DNA of 64,000 nt from Cyanobium sp. ATX 6A2 (GCF_024346355.1 NZ_JAGQCU010000004.1:1-64000); one strand, 5' to 3'. Shown: positions 18,802 through 28,275, counted from the stretch's first letter. Notes: generated by a model not told the origin, from the letters alone. Translations and numbers: made by a program.

Positions 18802-19716
18802 TCAGCGCGCCACCGGCGTCACGTCGTCGATCAGCTGCTCCAGCTCGCTCCCACTCACCTGATACACCGCGTTGCAGAAGTGGCAGGTGAGCTCGGCCTG
18901 GCCGTCTTCCTCCAGGATGCTGCCCAGCTCATCGCGTCCCAGCAGCTTGAGAGCCCCGAGGCTGCGCTCGCGGCTGCAGGGGCAGCGGAACCGCACCGCT
19001 TGAGGGCCGGAGTCCAGGGGCTGGGGGTCGAGGTCGGGGAAGATGTCCTGCAGCAGGCTGTGCAGGTGGCCTTCGCAGGCCGCCAGCCGCTGGGGAAAGC
19101 CCGTGACCTCCCGGCAGCGCTCCTCCAGCAGGGCCACCAGGGCCGGCTCCTGGGCCGCCTTGGGCAGCACCTGCACCAGCACGCCGCCGCTGCAGAGGAT
19201 GCCCTGGCTGTCGATCTGCTCGCCCACGAACACCGCCGAGGGCGTCTGCTCCGAGTGCAGCAGGTAGGAGGCCAGGTCATCGCCGATGCCGCCGCTCACC
19301 AGCTCCACCGTGGAGCTGTAGGGCTCGCCCTCGCCCAGGTCGCGCACCACGTGCAGATAGCCGGTGCCGGTGGCGGTGCGGAAGTCGAAGTGGTGGCCGC
19401 CGTCGCTCTCCTCCACCAGATCCAGCTCCAGCTCCGGGTTGCCCACGTAGCCCCGCACCGTGCCGTCGCGGCCGGCATCCACATTCAGGCCGCGCAGGGG
19501 GCCGTCGGAGGCGATCCGCAGGTTCACCCGGCCGTGGGCCACCTTCATCGAGCTGGCCAGCAGCAGGCCGGCGGTCATCGCCCGCCCCAGCAGGGCCGAG
19601 GTGAGAAACGACAGCCGGTGCCGCCGCGTCGCCTCGCGGCTGGCGGCGCTGGTGCTCACCGCCACCAGGCGGATGCCGCCGCCGGCGGCGGCGGCCCGCA
19701 GCAACTGGTCAGTCAT
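18802..19716 (-). CDS. hslO: Redox-regulated holdase chaperone Hsp33
   Basis: This 304-residue cytoplasmic chaperone is activated by oxidation, when its zinc-binding cysteines form disulfides and the protein dimerises. The zinc motif is complete near the C-terminus: CPCSRE (about 245) and CHFCN (about 281), giving CxC and CxxC. The N-terminal holdase domain is of normal length. Its ATG overlaps the stop of the upstream ABC ATPase gene as ATGA, so the two are coupled. The functional link between them is unknown; oxidative stress during photosynthesis is a natural setting for Hsp33. Confidence 0.96.
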   Translation of the reverse strand: MTDQLLRAAAAGGGIRLVAVSTSAASREATRRHRLSFLTSALLGRAMTAGLLLASSMKVAHGRVNLRIASDGPLRGLNVDAGRDGTVRGYVGNPELELDLVEESDGGHHFDFRTATGTGYLHVVRDLGEGEPYSSTVELVSGGIGDDLASYLLHSEQTPSAVFVGEQIDSQGILCSGGVLVQVLPKAAQEPALVALLEERCREVTGFPQRLAACEGHLHSLLQDIFPDLDPQPLDSGPQAVRFRCPCSRERSLGALKLLGRDELGSILEEDGQAELTCHFCNAVYQVSGSELEQLIDDVTPVAR

Positions 19717-20384
19717 GCACGCCCCCCGTTTGCGGAAATGGTACGGAGCGTGCCCGCCTCCATGGGGCTCAGCCGGCCCTCCCGCAGCGACCAGCTCGCC
19801 GGCTCCAGCTCCCGGAACAGCTCCGGCTCGTGGGTCACCACCAGCACCACCCGCTCCTTCGCCAGATCCCCCAGCAGCCCCACCACATCGCTGCGCACCG
19901 CCCAGTCGAGGCCGGCGGTGGGTTCATCCAGCAGCAGCACCCGCGCTTCGCGCAGCAGCTGCACCGCCAGCGCCAGCCGCCGCTGCTGGCCGCCGCTGAG
20001 GCGCTCCGGCTGCTGCTGCACCGACAGCGCGCCCAGCCCCACCCGCTCCAGCACGCGCTCCAACCGCTCGGCCTCCAGGCGGCGGTGCCCCAGCCGCAGC
20101 TCCTGGCCCACCGTGAGGCCCAGGAAATGGCGTTCGGGGAACTGGAACACCAGCCCGCACAGCCAGCGCCGCTGGCGGCCGCTGAGCGTCTCCCCGTTCC
20201 AGCGGATCGTGCCCCGCTCCGGCTCGGCCAGGCCGCTGATCACCTCCAGCAGGGTGGTTTTGCCGCCGCCGCTGGGGCCCGCCACCAGCGCCAGCCGGCC
20301 AGCCTGCAGCTGCAGGTTCACGTCGTCGAGCACCGGCCGGGCCGCCGTGGCCGGCTGGTAGCGCACCCCACTGAGTTCCAGCAT
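19713..20384 (-). CDS. ABC transporter ATP-binding protein
   Basis: This 223-residue ATPase has Walker [11 protein letters not shown] (about 34-43), signature [12 protein letters not shown], Walker [13 protein letters not shown] and H-loop VTHE. The Q-loop region ([11 protein letters not shown]) resembles that of energy-coupling factor (CbiO/EcfA) ATPases, where QFPE is typical. No membrane partner is encoded next to it, so the transporter and substrate are unknown. The ATG at 20382-20384 is chosen because the conserved N-terminus starts there. It is translationally coupled to hslO. Confidence 0.88.
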   Translation of the reverse strand: MLELSGVRYQPATAARPVLDDVNLQLQAGRLALVAGPSGGGKTTLLEVISGLAEPERGTIRWNGETLSGRQRRWLCGLVFQFPERHFLGLTVGQELRLGHRRLEAERLERVLERVGLGALSVQQQPERLSGGQQRRLALAVQLLREARVLLLDEPTAGLDWAVRSDVVGLLGDLAKERVVLVVTHEPELFRELEPASWSLREGRLSPMEAGTLRTISANGGRA

Positions 20385-20459
20385 CGCCCCAGCATGCCCG
20401 GCCCCGGGGTGGTGTGGGATGGTGAGGCCCCTGCCCCACCGCCCCCGAGGCCGCTCTCC

Positions 20460-20915
20460 ATGGAGGTGCGTTTCCGCGAGATCAATCCCTTCAGCTGCTG
20501 GATCTGGCTGCGCTTTCTCCACCCCCCCGGCAAGGGGGAGCGGGGCTATGTGGACACCGCCTTCGACAGCTGGTTCTTCCTCGGCAAGCTGGGTGGCTTC
20601 AACGCCGAGAACCTCCAGGCCCAGGAGGCCGATGGCGGCGAGATCAGCTGGATGGCCTACGACGCCGAGTTGGCTGAAACCGCCCAGCATGCGCTGATGC
20701 ACAACATGGGGCCGGTGGAATACCAGGGGGAGTGGGCCCGCTGCTGGGTGGATCTGGGCCTCAGCGACGCCGTGGCCCTCGACGTGCTGATCAACACCTT
20801 CACCCAGCTCAGCCGCGAGCTGGTGGAGATCGACGAGCTGGTGATCGGCGGCATCAACGACGACTGGCCGGTGGAGGAGCAGCCCGAGGAGCTGCTGCCC
20901 TTCGCCGGCAACTGA
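20460..20915 (+). CDS. DUF3531 family protein
   Basis: This 151-residue soluble protein begins MEVRFREINPFSCWIWLRF, the characteristic opening of DUF3531, a family conserved in cyanobacteria and plant chloroplasts with no established function. Acidic stretches dominate the C-terminal half (WPVEEQPEELL). It is followed 13 bases later by rsmE and may be cotranscribed. No catalytic motif is recognisable. Confidence 0.88.
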   Translation: MEVRFREINPFSCWIWLRFLHPPGKGERGYVDTAFDSWFFLGKLGGFNAENLQAQEADGGEISWMAYDAELAETAQHALMHNMGPVEYQGEWARCWVDLGLSDAVALDVLINTFTQLSRELVEIDELVIGGINDDWPVEEQPEELLPFAGN

Positions 20916-20928
20916 GCGGGCGAGCGCG

Positions 20929-21783
20929 GTGGCGCGGGAGTGGCGACGGCTGCTGGTGCCCCCCGAGCGGCTGGCCGCTGCCGCCGCCTCAGCCGTAGAC
21001 GATGCCGGTTTCCATGCCGGTGCGGTGCTGGCGCTGGAGCCGCCGGAGCTGCACTACCTGCGCCGGGTGCTGCGGCTGCGGCCCGCTGAGCGCTTTGCCC
21101 TGGTGGATGGGGCCGGCCACCTCTGGAGCGCCACCCTGGCGGCCGACACGGCCCTGCTGGAGCAGCCGCTGCAGCGGCCCCTGCTGGCCGAGCCGCTGCC
21201 CCGGCCCGTCCTGCAGCTGGCGGTGGCCCTGCCCCGTCAGGACGCCGATGTGCTCCTGCGCATGGCCTGCGAACTGGGCATCGATCGTCTCTCGCCCCTG
21301 CGCGCTGAGCGCAGCGCCGCCGCCGCGCCCCTCAGGCCCCAGCGGCAGGCCGCGATCCTGCGCGAGGCGCTGGAGCAGTGCGAGCGGCTGTGGCTGCCCC
21401 GCCTCGATGCCCCCCAGCCCGCCGCCGCCGTGCTGGCGGCCGGGCCGGAGCCAGGGCCGCAGCCGGGTGCCGAGGGGCCGGTGCTGCGGCTGCTGGCCAC
21501 CACCCGCCGCGAGGGTCTGCAGCCCCTGGAGCGGCGCCTGAGGGCGGTGGAGCTGTTGCCGCAGCAGCTGCCGCCTGCTCAGGTGGTGGTGGCGATCGGG
21601 CCGGAGGGGGGCTGGAGCCCGGAGGAGGAGCAGGTGGCGGCGGCGGCGGGCTGGCAGCCCGTGGGCCTGGGCGCCATGATCCTGCGCACCTCCACCGCCG
21701 CGGTGGCCGTCGCCGCCCTGCTGGCCGCCTGGCGCCGGGGGTTGGCGCTCAGCTGCGGAACATCTCGTCCACCATCCCCTTGA
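20929..21783 (+). CDS. rsmE: 16S rRNA (uracil-1498-N3) methyltransferase RsmE
   Basis: This 284-residue SPOUT-class enzyme methylates N3 of U1498 in 16S rRNA. An N-terminal PUA-like part (HYLRRVLRL) precedes the knotted domain. The AdoMet-binding motif AIGPEGGWSPEE (about 223-234) and the closing LGAMILRTSTAAVA are typical. The start is GTG at 20929. The last 35 bases overlap the convergent gene at 21749-22126. Length is slightly greater than usual because of Ala/Pro-rich inserts. Confidence 0.95.
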   Translation: MAREWRRLLVPPERLAAAAASAVDDAGFHAGAVLALEPPELHYLRRVLRLRPAERFALVDGAGHLWSATLAADTALLEQPLQRPLLAEPLPRPVLQLAVALPRQDADVLLRMACELGIDRLSPLRAERSAAAAPLRPQRQAAILREALEQCERLWLPRLDAPQPAAAVLAAGPEPGPQPGAEGPVLRLLATTRREGLQPLERRLRAVELLPQQLPPAQVVVAIGPEGGWSPEEEQVAAAAGWQPVGLGAMILRTSTAAVAVAALLAAWRRGLALSCGTSRPPSP

Positions 21784-22126
21784 ACAGGCCGAGGTTGGCG
21801 CCGGCGCGGCGGCGGCGGCTGGGCACCGCGTTGGCCGGATTGAGGCAATCCGGCGCGAAGGTCACGTTGCTGGGCACCGGCCGCGCCTCCTGGGCCGCCC
21901 GCAGCTCGGCGGCCACCGCCTCGGCGGTGGTGAGCGCCGGCTGGGCCGCAGGGGCCAGCGGGGCCGGGGCCTCTGCCGCCTCGGTGGCCGTGGGCTTCTC
22001 CACCGCCGGAGCTGCCGGCTTGCTGGGCGTCGCGGCCGGCTGGGTCCCGGCGGGCTTGCTCTCAGGGGCCGTGCTGCCGGCCTTGCTGAGGTCGAGGAAG
22101 AAGCTGTCCTTGCGCTTGAAGATCAT
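21749..22126 (-). CDS. Conserved hypothetical protein with Pro/Ala linker
   Basis: This 125-residue protein has short conserved-looking ends (MIFKRKDSFFLDL at the start; APDCLNPANAVPSRRRR and LGLFKGMVDEMF at the end) joined by about 60 residues of low-complexity Ala/Pro/Thr. No domain is recognised. An ATG five codons upstream (22141) is a possible alternative start. Coding status is supported by the ordered ends and by its position between rsmE and a divergent DUF92 gene, but the function is unknown. Confidence 0.65.
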   Translation of the reverse strand: MIFKRKDSFFLDLSKAGSTAPESKPAGTQPAATPSKPAAPAVEKPTATEAAEAPAPLAPAAQPALTTAEAVAAELRAAQEARPVPSNVTFAPDCLNPANAVPSRRRRAGANLGLFKGMVDEMFRS

Positions 22127-22191
22127 GTCCGCCGCCTGCACGTGGAGGGATTATCCGTTGCCAGCAGGCCCCGGCGGCCCCGGCCTTAGGG

Positions 22192-23094
22192 GTGTGCAAC
22201 ACAGTGGGGCCGCCCGCCGCGGCCGCCGCCTTGGTTTCTCTCTTCGCCGCCATCGCTCCGCTTGCGCTCCTGGTGCCCGCGGGCCTGGGTGCGGGCGGCC
22301 TGCCGGCGCCCCAGGAGCCCCTGGCCTGGCTGATTGCCCTGCTGCTCAATGGCCTGCTGATCGGTGGGGCCCAGCGCCTGCCCCTGCTCACCTCGGCCGG
22401 CTGGGTGCATGCCGGCATCCTCGGCACCGTGCTCTGGGGTTGCCTCGGGCCCCGCGGCTGGCTGGCGGTGGTGGGCTATCTGCTGCTCGGTTCGCTGGTC
22501 ACGCGGCTGGGCCTGCGCCGCAAGCTCGAGCAGGGCCTGGCTGAGGCCCGCGGCGGCCGGCGCGGGCCTGAGAACGTGTGGGGCTCGGCGGCCACCGGCG
22601 CCCTGCTGGCCATGGCCATCGCCCTGGCGCCGCCCGCCTGGACGCCCCTGCTGCTGGTGGGCTTCACGGCCAGCTTCGCCGCCAAGCTGGCCGACACCTG
22701 CGGCAGTGAGATCGGCAAGCGCTGGGGCCGCCACACCGTGCTGATCACCAGCCTGCGGCCCGTGCCGCCCGGCACGGAGGGGGCGATCAGCTTGGAGGGC
22801 ACCCTGGCCAGCCTGGTGGGCAGCGTGGTGATGGTGGCGCTGGCCCTGGTGCTGGGCCTGCTGCCCGGCCCCCCGGCTGCGCTCACCGTTGCCGCCGCGG
22901 CCCTGATCACCGTGGTGGGCCTGGTGGCCACGCTGCTGGAGAGCGTGATCGGCGCCACCGCCCAGAGCCGCTACAGCTGGCTCAGCAACGAACTGGTGAA
23001 CGGCCTTCAGACCGCCATCGCCGCCCTGCTGGCGATGCTGGCCTGGGCCGTGGTGCTTGCCGGGGCAGGGGTGCTTCCCGGTGCCCTGGTCTGA
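22192..23094 (+). CDS. DUF92/VTE6-like integral membrane protein
   Basis: This 300-residue protein has about seven hydrophobic helices and the DUF92 (TIGR00297) core. That core includes FAAKLADTCGSEIGKRWGR, the stretch PVPPGTEGAISLEGT, and SVIGATAQSRYSWLSNELVN near the end. The plant relative VTE6 is a phytyl-phosphate kinase that returns chlorophyll-derived phytol to tocopherol and phylloquinone synthesis. The same role is plausible here. The start is GTG at 22192. Its 3' end overlaps the convergent sigma factor gene by 88 bases. Confidence 0.88.
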   Translation: MCNTVGPPAAAAALVSLFAAIAPLALLVPAGLGAGGLPAPQEPLAWLIALLLNGLLIGGAQRLPLLTSAGWVHAGILGTVLWGCLGPRGWLAVVGYLLLGSLVTRLGLRRKLEQGLAEARGGRRGPENVWGSAATGALLAMAIALAPPAWTPLLLVGFTASFAAKLADTCGSEIGKRWGRHTVLITSLRPVPPGTEGAISLEGTLASLVGSVVMVALALVLGLLPGPPAALTVAAAALITVVGLVATLLESVIGATAQSRYSWLSNELVNGLQTAIAALLAMLAWAVVLAGAGVLPGALV

Positions 23095-23918
23095 AGGGTC
23101 ACCAGCAGCGCCTCGCCCCGCTCGCGGCACACGGCGGCCGAGCAACCCTGCAGCCGCCCCAGGTCCCGCCAGCTCAGGCCATCGATCCAGCGGCCCTCCA
23201 GCAGGTCGCGGTCGCCTGGGCTGAGGCGGCCGAGCTGGGCCATCAGCCATTGGTGCTGCTGGTCTGGGTTCTGGGCCTGCCACGGCCGCTGGCCGGCGCT
23301 GAGCAGGTCCTGCCGGCTGGGGCCGTCGTCGCCCTCGCCGCCCTCGCCGCCGCTGCCCGCCGCCGGCTGATCGAGGCTGCCCACCACCAGGGCCCGCTTC
23401 ACCCGGCCCGCCTCCTCCAGCCGCTCCAGGCTGCAGCCCAGGGCCCCGGCCAGCTCAGCGGCGCTGAGGGCGGTCAGGCCGCCGCCGCGCCGCTGCTCCA
23501 CCAGCTTCTCGGCCCGGCGCTGCAGCTCCCGCAGCCGCCGGGGGGTGTGTAGCGGCTGCTCGCGATCGCGCTGCTCCTGGAGCATGGCGCCGCGGATGTA
23601 GGGCACCGCGAAGCTGCTCAGGGCCAGGCCACGGCTGGCATCGAAGCCCTCCACAGCCCGGATCAGTCCCAGGCAGCCGCTGGCGTAGAGCTCATCGAAG
23701 GGTCGGCCGCTGCGGCGGCTCTCGCGGTTGGCCACCAGCCGCACCAGGGCCAGGTTGCTCACCACCAGGGCATTGCGCCAGTGCAGCCTGGCCGCGCAGG
23801 CCCGGCTGCGGCCCAGCCGTTGCAGCAGGGCGCGGTTGCGCAGGTGATGGCCGCTGGTGCTGGTTCTGGTGCTGGAGCTGGCGCTGGCCCGGTGGGCCTG
23901 GCAACGTGAAACGGTCAT
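23007..23918 (-). CDS. Alternative sigma-70 family RNA polymerase sigma factor
   Basis: This 303-residue protein has sigma region 2 (DELYASGCLGLIRAVEGFDASRG and SSFAVPYIRGAMLQEQRD as separate blocks, about 75-120), region 3, and region 4 (LSPGDRDLLEGRWIDGLSWRDLG, about 235-258). The recognition helix is CSAAVCRERGEALL. Region 1.1 is absent, so it is an alternative (group 2 or 3) factor of the kind found in picocyanobacteria. A Gly/Glu-rich insert separates regions 3 and 4. The ATG at 23916-23918 is favoured over upstream starts. The target regulon is not visible. Confidence 0.85.
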   Translation of the reverse strand: MTVSRCQAHRASASSSTRTSTSGHHLRNRALLQRLGRSRACAARLHWRNALVVSNLALVRLVANRESRRSGRPFDELYASGCLGLIRAVEGFDASRGLALSSFAVPYIRGAMLQEQRDREQPLHTPRRLRELQRRAEKLVEQRRGGGLTALSAAELAGALGCSLERLEEAGRVKRALVVGSLDQPAAGSGGEGGEGDDGPSRQDLLSAGQRPWQAQNPDQQHQWLMAQLGRLSPGDRDLLEGRWIDGLSWRDLGRLQGCSAAVCRERGEALLVTLQTRAPGSTPAPASTTAQASIASRAAMAV

Positions 23919-24022
23919 GGCCGGGAACGATGGGGATCGTGAGCTCACCGTTCTCCTGGCCCACAGCCCCTTCCACACCGTTCCGGGCCTGACGATTCAC
24001 CCGAATGGGGGATGGGGCCACC

Positions 24023-24718
24023 TCAGCCCCATGCCGTGCCCAGGTGCAGCGGCTGCAGCCGCGCCCACTCCAGCAGCGCCGGCCACTGCTGCACCCGCCT
24101 GTACACCTGCCGGTGTCCCTCGCTGTTGAGGTGCAGGCCGTCGCCACACAGCCAGGCGGGCCAGCTGGGATCGGCGAGCAGGTCGTTGAGCAGGGGCAGG
24201 AAGGGCACATCGGCCTCCAGGCAGGCCTCCTCCACCAGTCCCTCGTAGCGCCGCACCTGCTCAAGGCCATACCAGAGCACATCGGCATAGGGCATCGCCG
24301 CTTCCTGCACCGGGGTGAGCCCGAGCACCAGCACCGGGGCGGAGGCCCGCGCCCGCAGCAGCAGTTGCTGGAGGCCGTAGAGGAAGCCCTCCGCCTCCAG
24401 CTGGGGGCGGCCGTCGGGCCGTCCCACCCGGGCACAGTCGTTGATCCCCGTGGCCAGCAGGATCCCGTGGGGCTGCTGGCGGCGCAGCTCCCCGCGGCAG
24501 GCCACCTCCGCCTGCAGCCGGGCCGCCACCCGCTCCAGGCCATCGCCGCGCACCCCGAGGGGGTAGAGCACCGGGGCGTCGGGCAGGCCCATCCAGTGGC
24601 GCCGCAGGCGCTCGCACCAGCCGCCCTCCAGGGGATCGCCCCAGCCATACACACCGCTGTCGCCCAGCACGATCAGCTTGCGGGGCACAGCGGCGGGCAT
24701 CGGTGCGGCAGCGGGCAA
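24023..24718 (-). CDS. SGNH/GDSL-type hydrolase
   Basis: This 231-residue protein has the SGNH hydrolase motifs: block I LGDSGVYGWG with the catalytic serine (about 18-27), an LLATGIND block with the Asn, and GDGLHLNSEGH (about 196-206) with the catalytic Asp and His. There is no signal peptide, so it likely acts in the cytoplasm as an esterase, lipase or acyl hydrolase of unknown substrate. The start may be 24718 or the Met six codons later (24700). It is divergent from selU, whose longest possible frame overlaps this start. Confidence 0.88.
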   Translation of the reverse strand: MPAAAPMPAAVPRKLIVLGDSGVYGWGDPLEGGWCERLRRHWMGLPDAPVLYPLGVRGDGLERVAARLQAEVACRGELRRQQPHGILLATGINDCARVGRPDGRPQLEAEGFLYGLQQLLLRARASAPVLVLGLTPVQEAAMPYADVLWYGLEQVRRYEGLVEEACLEADVPFLPLLNDLLADPSWPAWLCGDGLHLNSEGHRQVYRRVQQWPALLEWARLQPLHLGTAWG

Positions 24719-25938
24719 ACCAGGGCCTGATCCTGCACCACACCTGCCCCGCCCGGCTGTTCGGCGGTCAGGACGTGCGGCCGCCAGGCAGCATTGGTGG
24801 AGGCAGCGGCGGAACTTCAGGCGTGGCAGAGAGCGGGGCGACGCCGGAGCGTGGGGGGCCGGAGCGTGGGGAGGCCGAGCGGGTGGATGTGGAGCTCTTC
24901 CTGGCCCGCCAGGGTCCGCTGCTCGATGTGCGCAGCCCGGCCGAGTTCGCCCAGGGCCACATCCCCGGCGCGATCAACCTGCCCCTGTTCGACGACGCCG
25001 GCCGGGCCGAGGTGGGCACCGCTTACAAGCTTGAGGGCCGCCAGACGGCGGTGCTGCGCGGCCTGGCCCTGGTGGGGCCGCGCCTGGAGGCGATGGCCGC
25101 CGAGCTGGCCGAGCGGGCCGCCGCCAGCCCCGGCCAGCCCCTGCGGCTGCTCTGCTGGCGTGGCGGCATGCGCAGTGCCAGCCTCGCCTGGCTGGCCGGC
25201 CAGCTGGATCTGCCGGTGCTGCTGCTGGAGGGGGGCTACAAGGCCTACCGGCGCTGGGTGCTGGCCCTGTTCGAGCGGCCCTGGCCCCTGCGCCTGCTGG
25301 GCGGCCGCACCGGCACCGGCAAAACCGACCTGCTGCTCGCCCTGGCGGCCCGGGGTGTGGCGGTGGTGGACCTCGAGGGCCTGGCCCACCACCGCGGCAG
25401 CAGCTTCGGGGCCCTGGGCATGCCCCCCCAGCCCAGCAGCGAGCACTACGAGAACCGCCTGGCCATGGCCCTGCGTGGCCTGGCGGGGGCGGAGCAGATC
25501 TGGTTGGAGGCCGAGAGCGTGCAGGTGGGCCGCTGCCGCATCCCGGCCGGCCTCTGGCGGCAGATGCAGGCGGCGCCGGCCCTGGCGGTGCAGCGGCCCC
25601 TGGAGCAGCGCCTGGCCCAGCTGGTGCGCATCTACGGCGTGCAGGATCCCGAGCAGCTGGCCGAGGCCACCCGGCGCATCGCCCGCCGCCTCGGGCCCCA
25701 GCGCACCGCCCTGGCCCTCGAGGCGATCGCCGCCCGCGACTGGACCGCCGCCTGCCGCCAGATGCTCGACTACTACGACCGCTGCTACGACCACGACCTC
25801 AGCGCCCACACCCGTGCGCCGGTGGAGCTGGGCGAGCGCGGCGCCGAGGCGGCGGCCGCGCTGCTGCTGGAGCGGGGGCTGGTGAGCACCGCCGCGGCAC
25901 TCAGCCCGCCAGCAGGCGGCGGCGCAGGCGGTCGCTGA
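24703..25938 (+). CDS. selU: tRNA 2-selenouridine synthase
   Basis: SelU (MnmH) replaces the sulfur of 2-thiouridine at the tRNA wobble position with selenium from selenophosphate. An N-terminal rhodanese domain (LLDVRSPAEFAQGHIPGAIN, about 73-92) carries the active-site loop LLCWRGGMRS. A P-loop domain follows (GGRTGTGKTDLL). The frame opens at GTG 24703 (411 residues), but the first 60 residues look non-conserved. GTG at 24775 or 24883 is a more likely start and would avoid overlap with the divergent hydrolase gene. Its 3' end overlaps the selenate-type ABC permease gene on the opposite strand. selD is not in the window. Confidence 0.93.
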   Translation: MRQRANQGLILHHTCPARLFGGQDVRPPGSIGGGSGGTSGVAESGATPERGGPERGEAERVDVELFLARQGPLLDVRSPAEFAQGHIPGAINLPLFDDAGRAEVGTAYKLEGRQTAVLRGLALVGPRLEAMAAELAERAAASPGQPLRLLCWRGGMRSASLAWLAGQLDLPVLLLEGGYKAYRRWVLALFERPWPLRLLGGRTGTGKTDLLLALAARGVAVVDLEGLAHHRGSSFGALGMPPQPSSEHYENRLAMALRGLAGAEQIWLEAESVQVGRCRIPAGLWRQMQAAPALAVQRPLEQRLAQLVRIYGVQDPEQLAEATRRIARRLGPQRTALALEAIAARDWTAACRQMLDYYDRCYDHDLSAHTRAPVELGERGAEAAAALLLERGLVSTAAALSPPAGGGAGGR

Positions 25939-27535
25939 GGTCCTCCCCCAGCAGCGTCAGGGCGGCGTACACCAGCATCAGCGCCGCCAGTTCGTCGACG
26001 GCGAAGGAACTGAGGGCCTCCAGCAGCTGGCTGCCCAGGCCCGTGGCTCCCACCAGGCCCACCACCACCGATTCGCGCAGGATCACATCGGCCCGGTAGG
26101 CGCCGTAGGCCAGGTAGGGCCGCGCCAGGGCGCTGAAGCGCCCGTAGAGCAGCGCCAGCCGTGGGCCGCTGCCGGCGCTCAGCAGGGCCTGCTCGCTGCT
26201 CTCGCCGCGGTGCTCGGCACTCTCCAGCAGCAGCCGGCCCAGCACCCCCAGGTTGTGGAGGCCCAGGGCCAGGGCGCCGGTGATCACCCCGGGCTGCAGC
26301 ACGAACAACAGCAGCAGGGCGATCAGCGGCGGTGGCCACAGCCGTCCCAGGGCCCAGAGCCCCAGCACCGCCGCCCGGCCCAGGGGCCAGGGCCGCACCA
26401 GCAGCAGCAGCAGCGGCGCCAGGCCCACCGCCAGGGCCGCGGCCAGCAGGGTGAGGCTGAGGGTGTTGGCCACCAGGGTGGGCCAGGGCAGGGCCGCCAC
26501 CGCCCCCCAGTCGGCGGGGGGCAGGGGGGGCAGGGGTTGCCAGCGCAGCAGGCTGCGCGGGTCCACCTCCAGGCCCCAGGCCAGCGCCACCAGCACGGGC
26601 AGCAGCAGGGCCGCGGCCAGCACCAGTTCCCGGCCGCCGCGGCCCACGCCGCTGGCGTTGCCGTTGACCGCGGCGTGTCTGTGGGGCGAGGCGGCCTGGG
26701 GGCTGAGGCTGAGGCGAGCCGGCATCGTCCAGCGCCGCCGCAGCCAGCCCACCAGCTGCTCCAGCAGCAGCATCGCCGCCAGCAGCAGCCAGAGGCCGGT
26801 CCAGAGCTCCCTGAAAGCCAGCGACTGCAGCGTCAGCCGCAGCTCGGTGCCCAGCCCCCCCAGGCCGAACACCCCCAGCAGGGTGGCGCTGCGCAGGGCG
26901 CATTCCAGCCGGTAGCCGCCGTAGCTCAGCAGCTGGGGCAGCAGCGGCGGGCCCAGGGCGGTGAGCAGGGCGGCCGGGGGCGTCACGCCGGCCGCCTCCA
27001 GGGCCTCCAGGCCAGCGCTGGGCAGGGCGTCGAGCTGGTCGCTCAGCACCCGTGCCACCAGGGCGCCGAAGGGGATGGCGATCGCCAGCACCGCCACCGC
27101 CGGCTGCAGGCCCACCAGTTGCAGCAGGATCAGGCCCCAGAGCAGCTCGTGGATCGAGCGCGGCAGCGCCAGCAACCGCCGGATCAGCTCCGCTGGCCAC
27201 AGCCGGCCGCTGCAGCGGCGCCACACCTGCCGCGAGCTCAGCACCCCCAGCACCAGCCCCAGCACCAGGCTCAGGGCCCAGCCCAGCAGGGCCATGCCCA
27301 CGGTCACGCCCAGGCCCCGCAGGGCCGAGCTGAGCACCAGTGGATCCAGCGAGGGCCGCAGCGCCGCCAGTGCGAACTGCCCCACCAGGCTCCAGCCGCC
27401 GCCGTGGCTGAGGCCCGGCAGCAGCACCAGCAGGGGCAGCAGCACCAGGGCCGGCAGCAGCACCCACAGGGGCGCCGCCGGCCGCCAGCGGTGCCACCGG
27501 CATCCGCCGGCCAGCGCCGGACCCGCCGTGCTCAT
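25901..27535 (-). CDS. Fused PhnE-like ABC transporter permease, putative selenium oxyanion uptake
   Basis: This 544-residue inner-membrane protein contains two PhnE/PtxC-type permease modules in one chain, about 60-275 and 300-540, each with five or so hydrophobic helices and the permease EAA-like loop (EALEAAGV in the first; EQALLSAG in the second). Single-module PhnE is about half this length, so this is a fusion or duplication. Its ATG overlaps the stop of the ATPase gene (ATGA). Together with the binding protein at 30307-31263 it should form one transporter. Its position beside selU points to selenate or selenite, but phosphonate or phosphite cannot be excluded. Confidence 0.85.
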   Translation of the reverse strand: MSTAGPALAGGCRWHRWRPAAPLWVLLPALVLLPLLVLLPGLSHGGGWSLVGQFALAALRPSLDPLVLSSALRGLGVTVGMALLGWALSLVLGLVLGVLSSRQVWRRCSGRLWPAELIRRLLALPRSIHELLWGLILLQLVGLQPAVAVLAIAIPFGALVARVLSDQLDALPSAGLEALEAAGVTPPAALLTALGPPLLPQLLSYGGYRLECALRSATLLGVFGLGGLGTELRLTLQSLAFRELWTGLWLLLAAMLLLEQLVGWLRRRWTMPARLSLSPQAASPHRHAAVNGNASGVGRGGRELVLAAALLLPVLVALAWGLEVDPRSLLRWQPLPPLPPADWGAVAALPWPTLVANTLSLTLLAAALAVGLAPLLLLLVRPWPLGRAAVLGLWALGRLWPPPLIALLLLFVLQPGVITGALALGLHNLGVLGRLLLESAEHRGESSEQALLSAGSGPRLALLYGRFSALARPYLAYGAYRADVILRESVVVGLVGATGLGSQLLEALSSFAVDELAALMLVYAALTLLGEDLSDRLRRRLLAG

Positions 27536-28275
27536 GGCGCCTCGCCGGCGTAGAGCGCCGCCAGCAGGCCGGGGTTCACCGCCCCCACCGGCAGGTCGAA
27601 CTGCACCCGCCCGGCCCGCAGACCCACCACCCGATCGAAACCCGCCAGCAGGTCGGGTCGGTGCAGGCTGAGCAGCAGGGCCCTGGGCGCGCGGCCCTCC
27701 GCCAGCAGCAGCGCCAGCAGCTCGCCGGCCAGGCGCGGATCGAGGCTGGCCAGGGGCTCATCGGCGAGCAGCAGCATCGGCTCCTGGCGCAGCAGCCGCC
27801 CCAGGGCCACCCGCTGCCGCTGGCCGCCCGAGAGGGCCGACACGGGCTGATCGAGCAGGGCCGGATCCAGATCCAGCCGCCGCAGGGTGGCGGCGCAGGG
27901 CTCGCTCTCCAGCGGCAGCAGCAGGTTGAGCAGGGCCCGTGGCCAGCCCCACTGCCCCAGCCGCCCGGCATTGAGGTTCTGCTGCACGCTCAGCTCCTCG
28001 ATCAGGCGCAGGTCCTGCCAGAGGGTGCCGATGCGGCGCTGCTGGCGGCGGCGCAGCCGCTGCGATCGCGCCACCGGCTCTCCCTGCCAGTGGACGCTGC
28101 CCTTGTCGGGGGGCAGCAGGCCGTTGGCGACGGCCAGCAGCGTGCTCTTGCCGGCACCGCTCGGACCCAGCAGGGCAACGATCTCGCCGGTGTCCAGTCG
28201 CAGGGACACCCCGTCCAGACGGGGCCGCTGGCGGCCGCCGACAGTGACGGACTGAAGCTCGAGCGCCGGTGGCAT
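27532..28275 (-). CDS. PhnC-like ABC transporter ATP-binding protein
   Basis: This 247-residue ATPase has Walker A GPSGAGKSTLL (about 37-47), signature LSGGQRQRVALGR, Walker B LLLADEPLASLD and an H-loop-type SLHRPD. The pattern fits the PhnC/PtxA group that energises phosphonate, phosphite or selenate importers. It precedes the fused permease in the same direction with an ATGA overlap, so the two are co-expressed. The matching periplasmic binding protein is about 2 kb away, on the same strand. Confidence 0.9.
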   Translation of the reverse strand: MPPALELQSVTVGGRQRPRLDGVSLRLDTGEIVALLGPSGAGKSTLLAVANGLLPPDKGSVHWQGEPVARSQRLRRRQQRRIGTLWQDLRLIEELSVQQNLNAGRLGQWGWPRALLNLLLPLESEPCAATLRRLDLDPALLDQPVSALSGGQRQRVALGRLLRQEPMLLLADEPLASLDPRLAGELLALLLAEGRAPRALLLSLHRPDLLAGFDRVVGLRAGRVQFDLPVGAVNPGLLAALYAGEAP

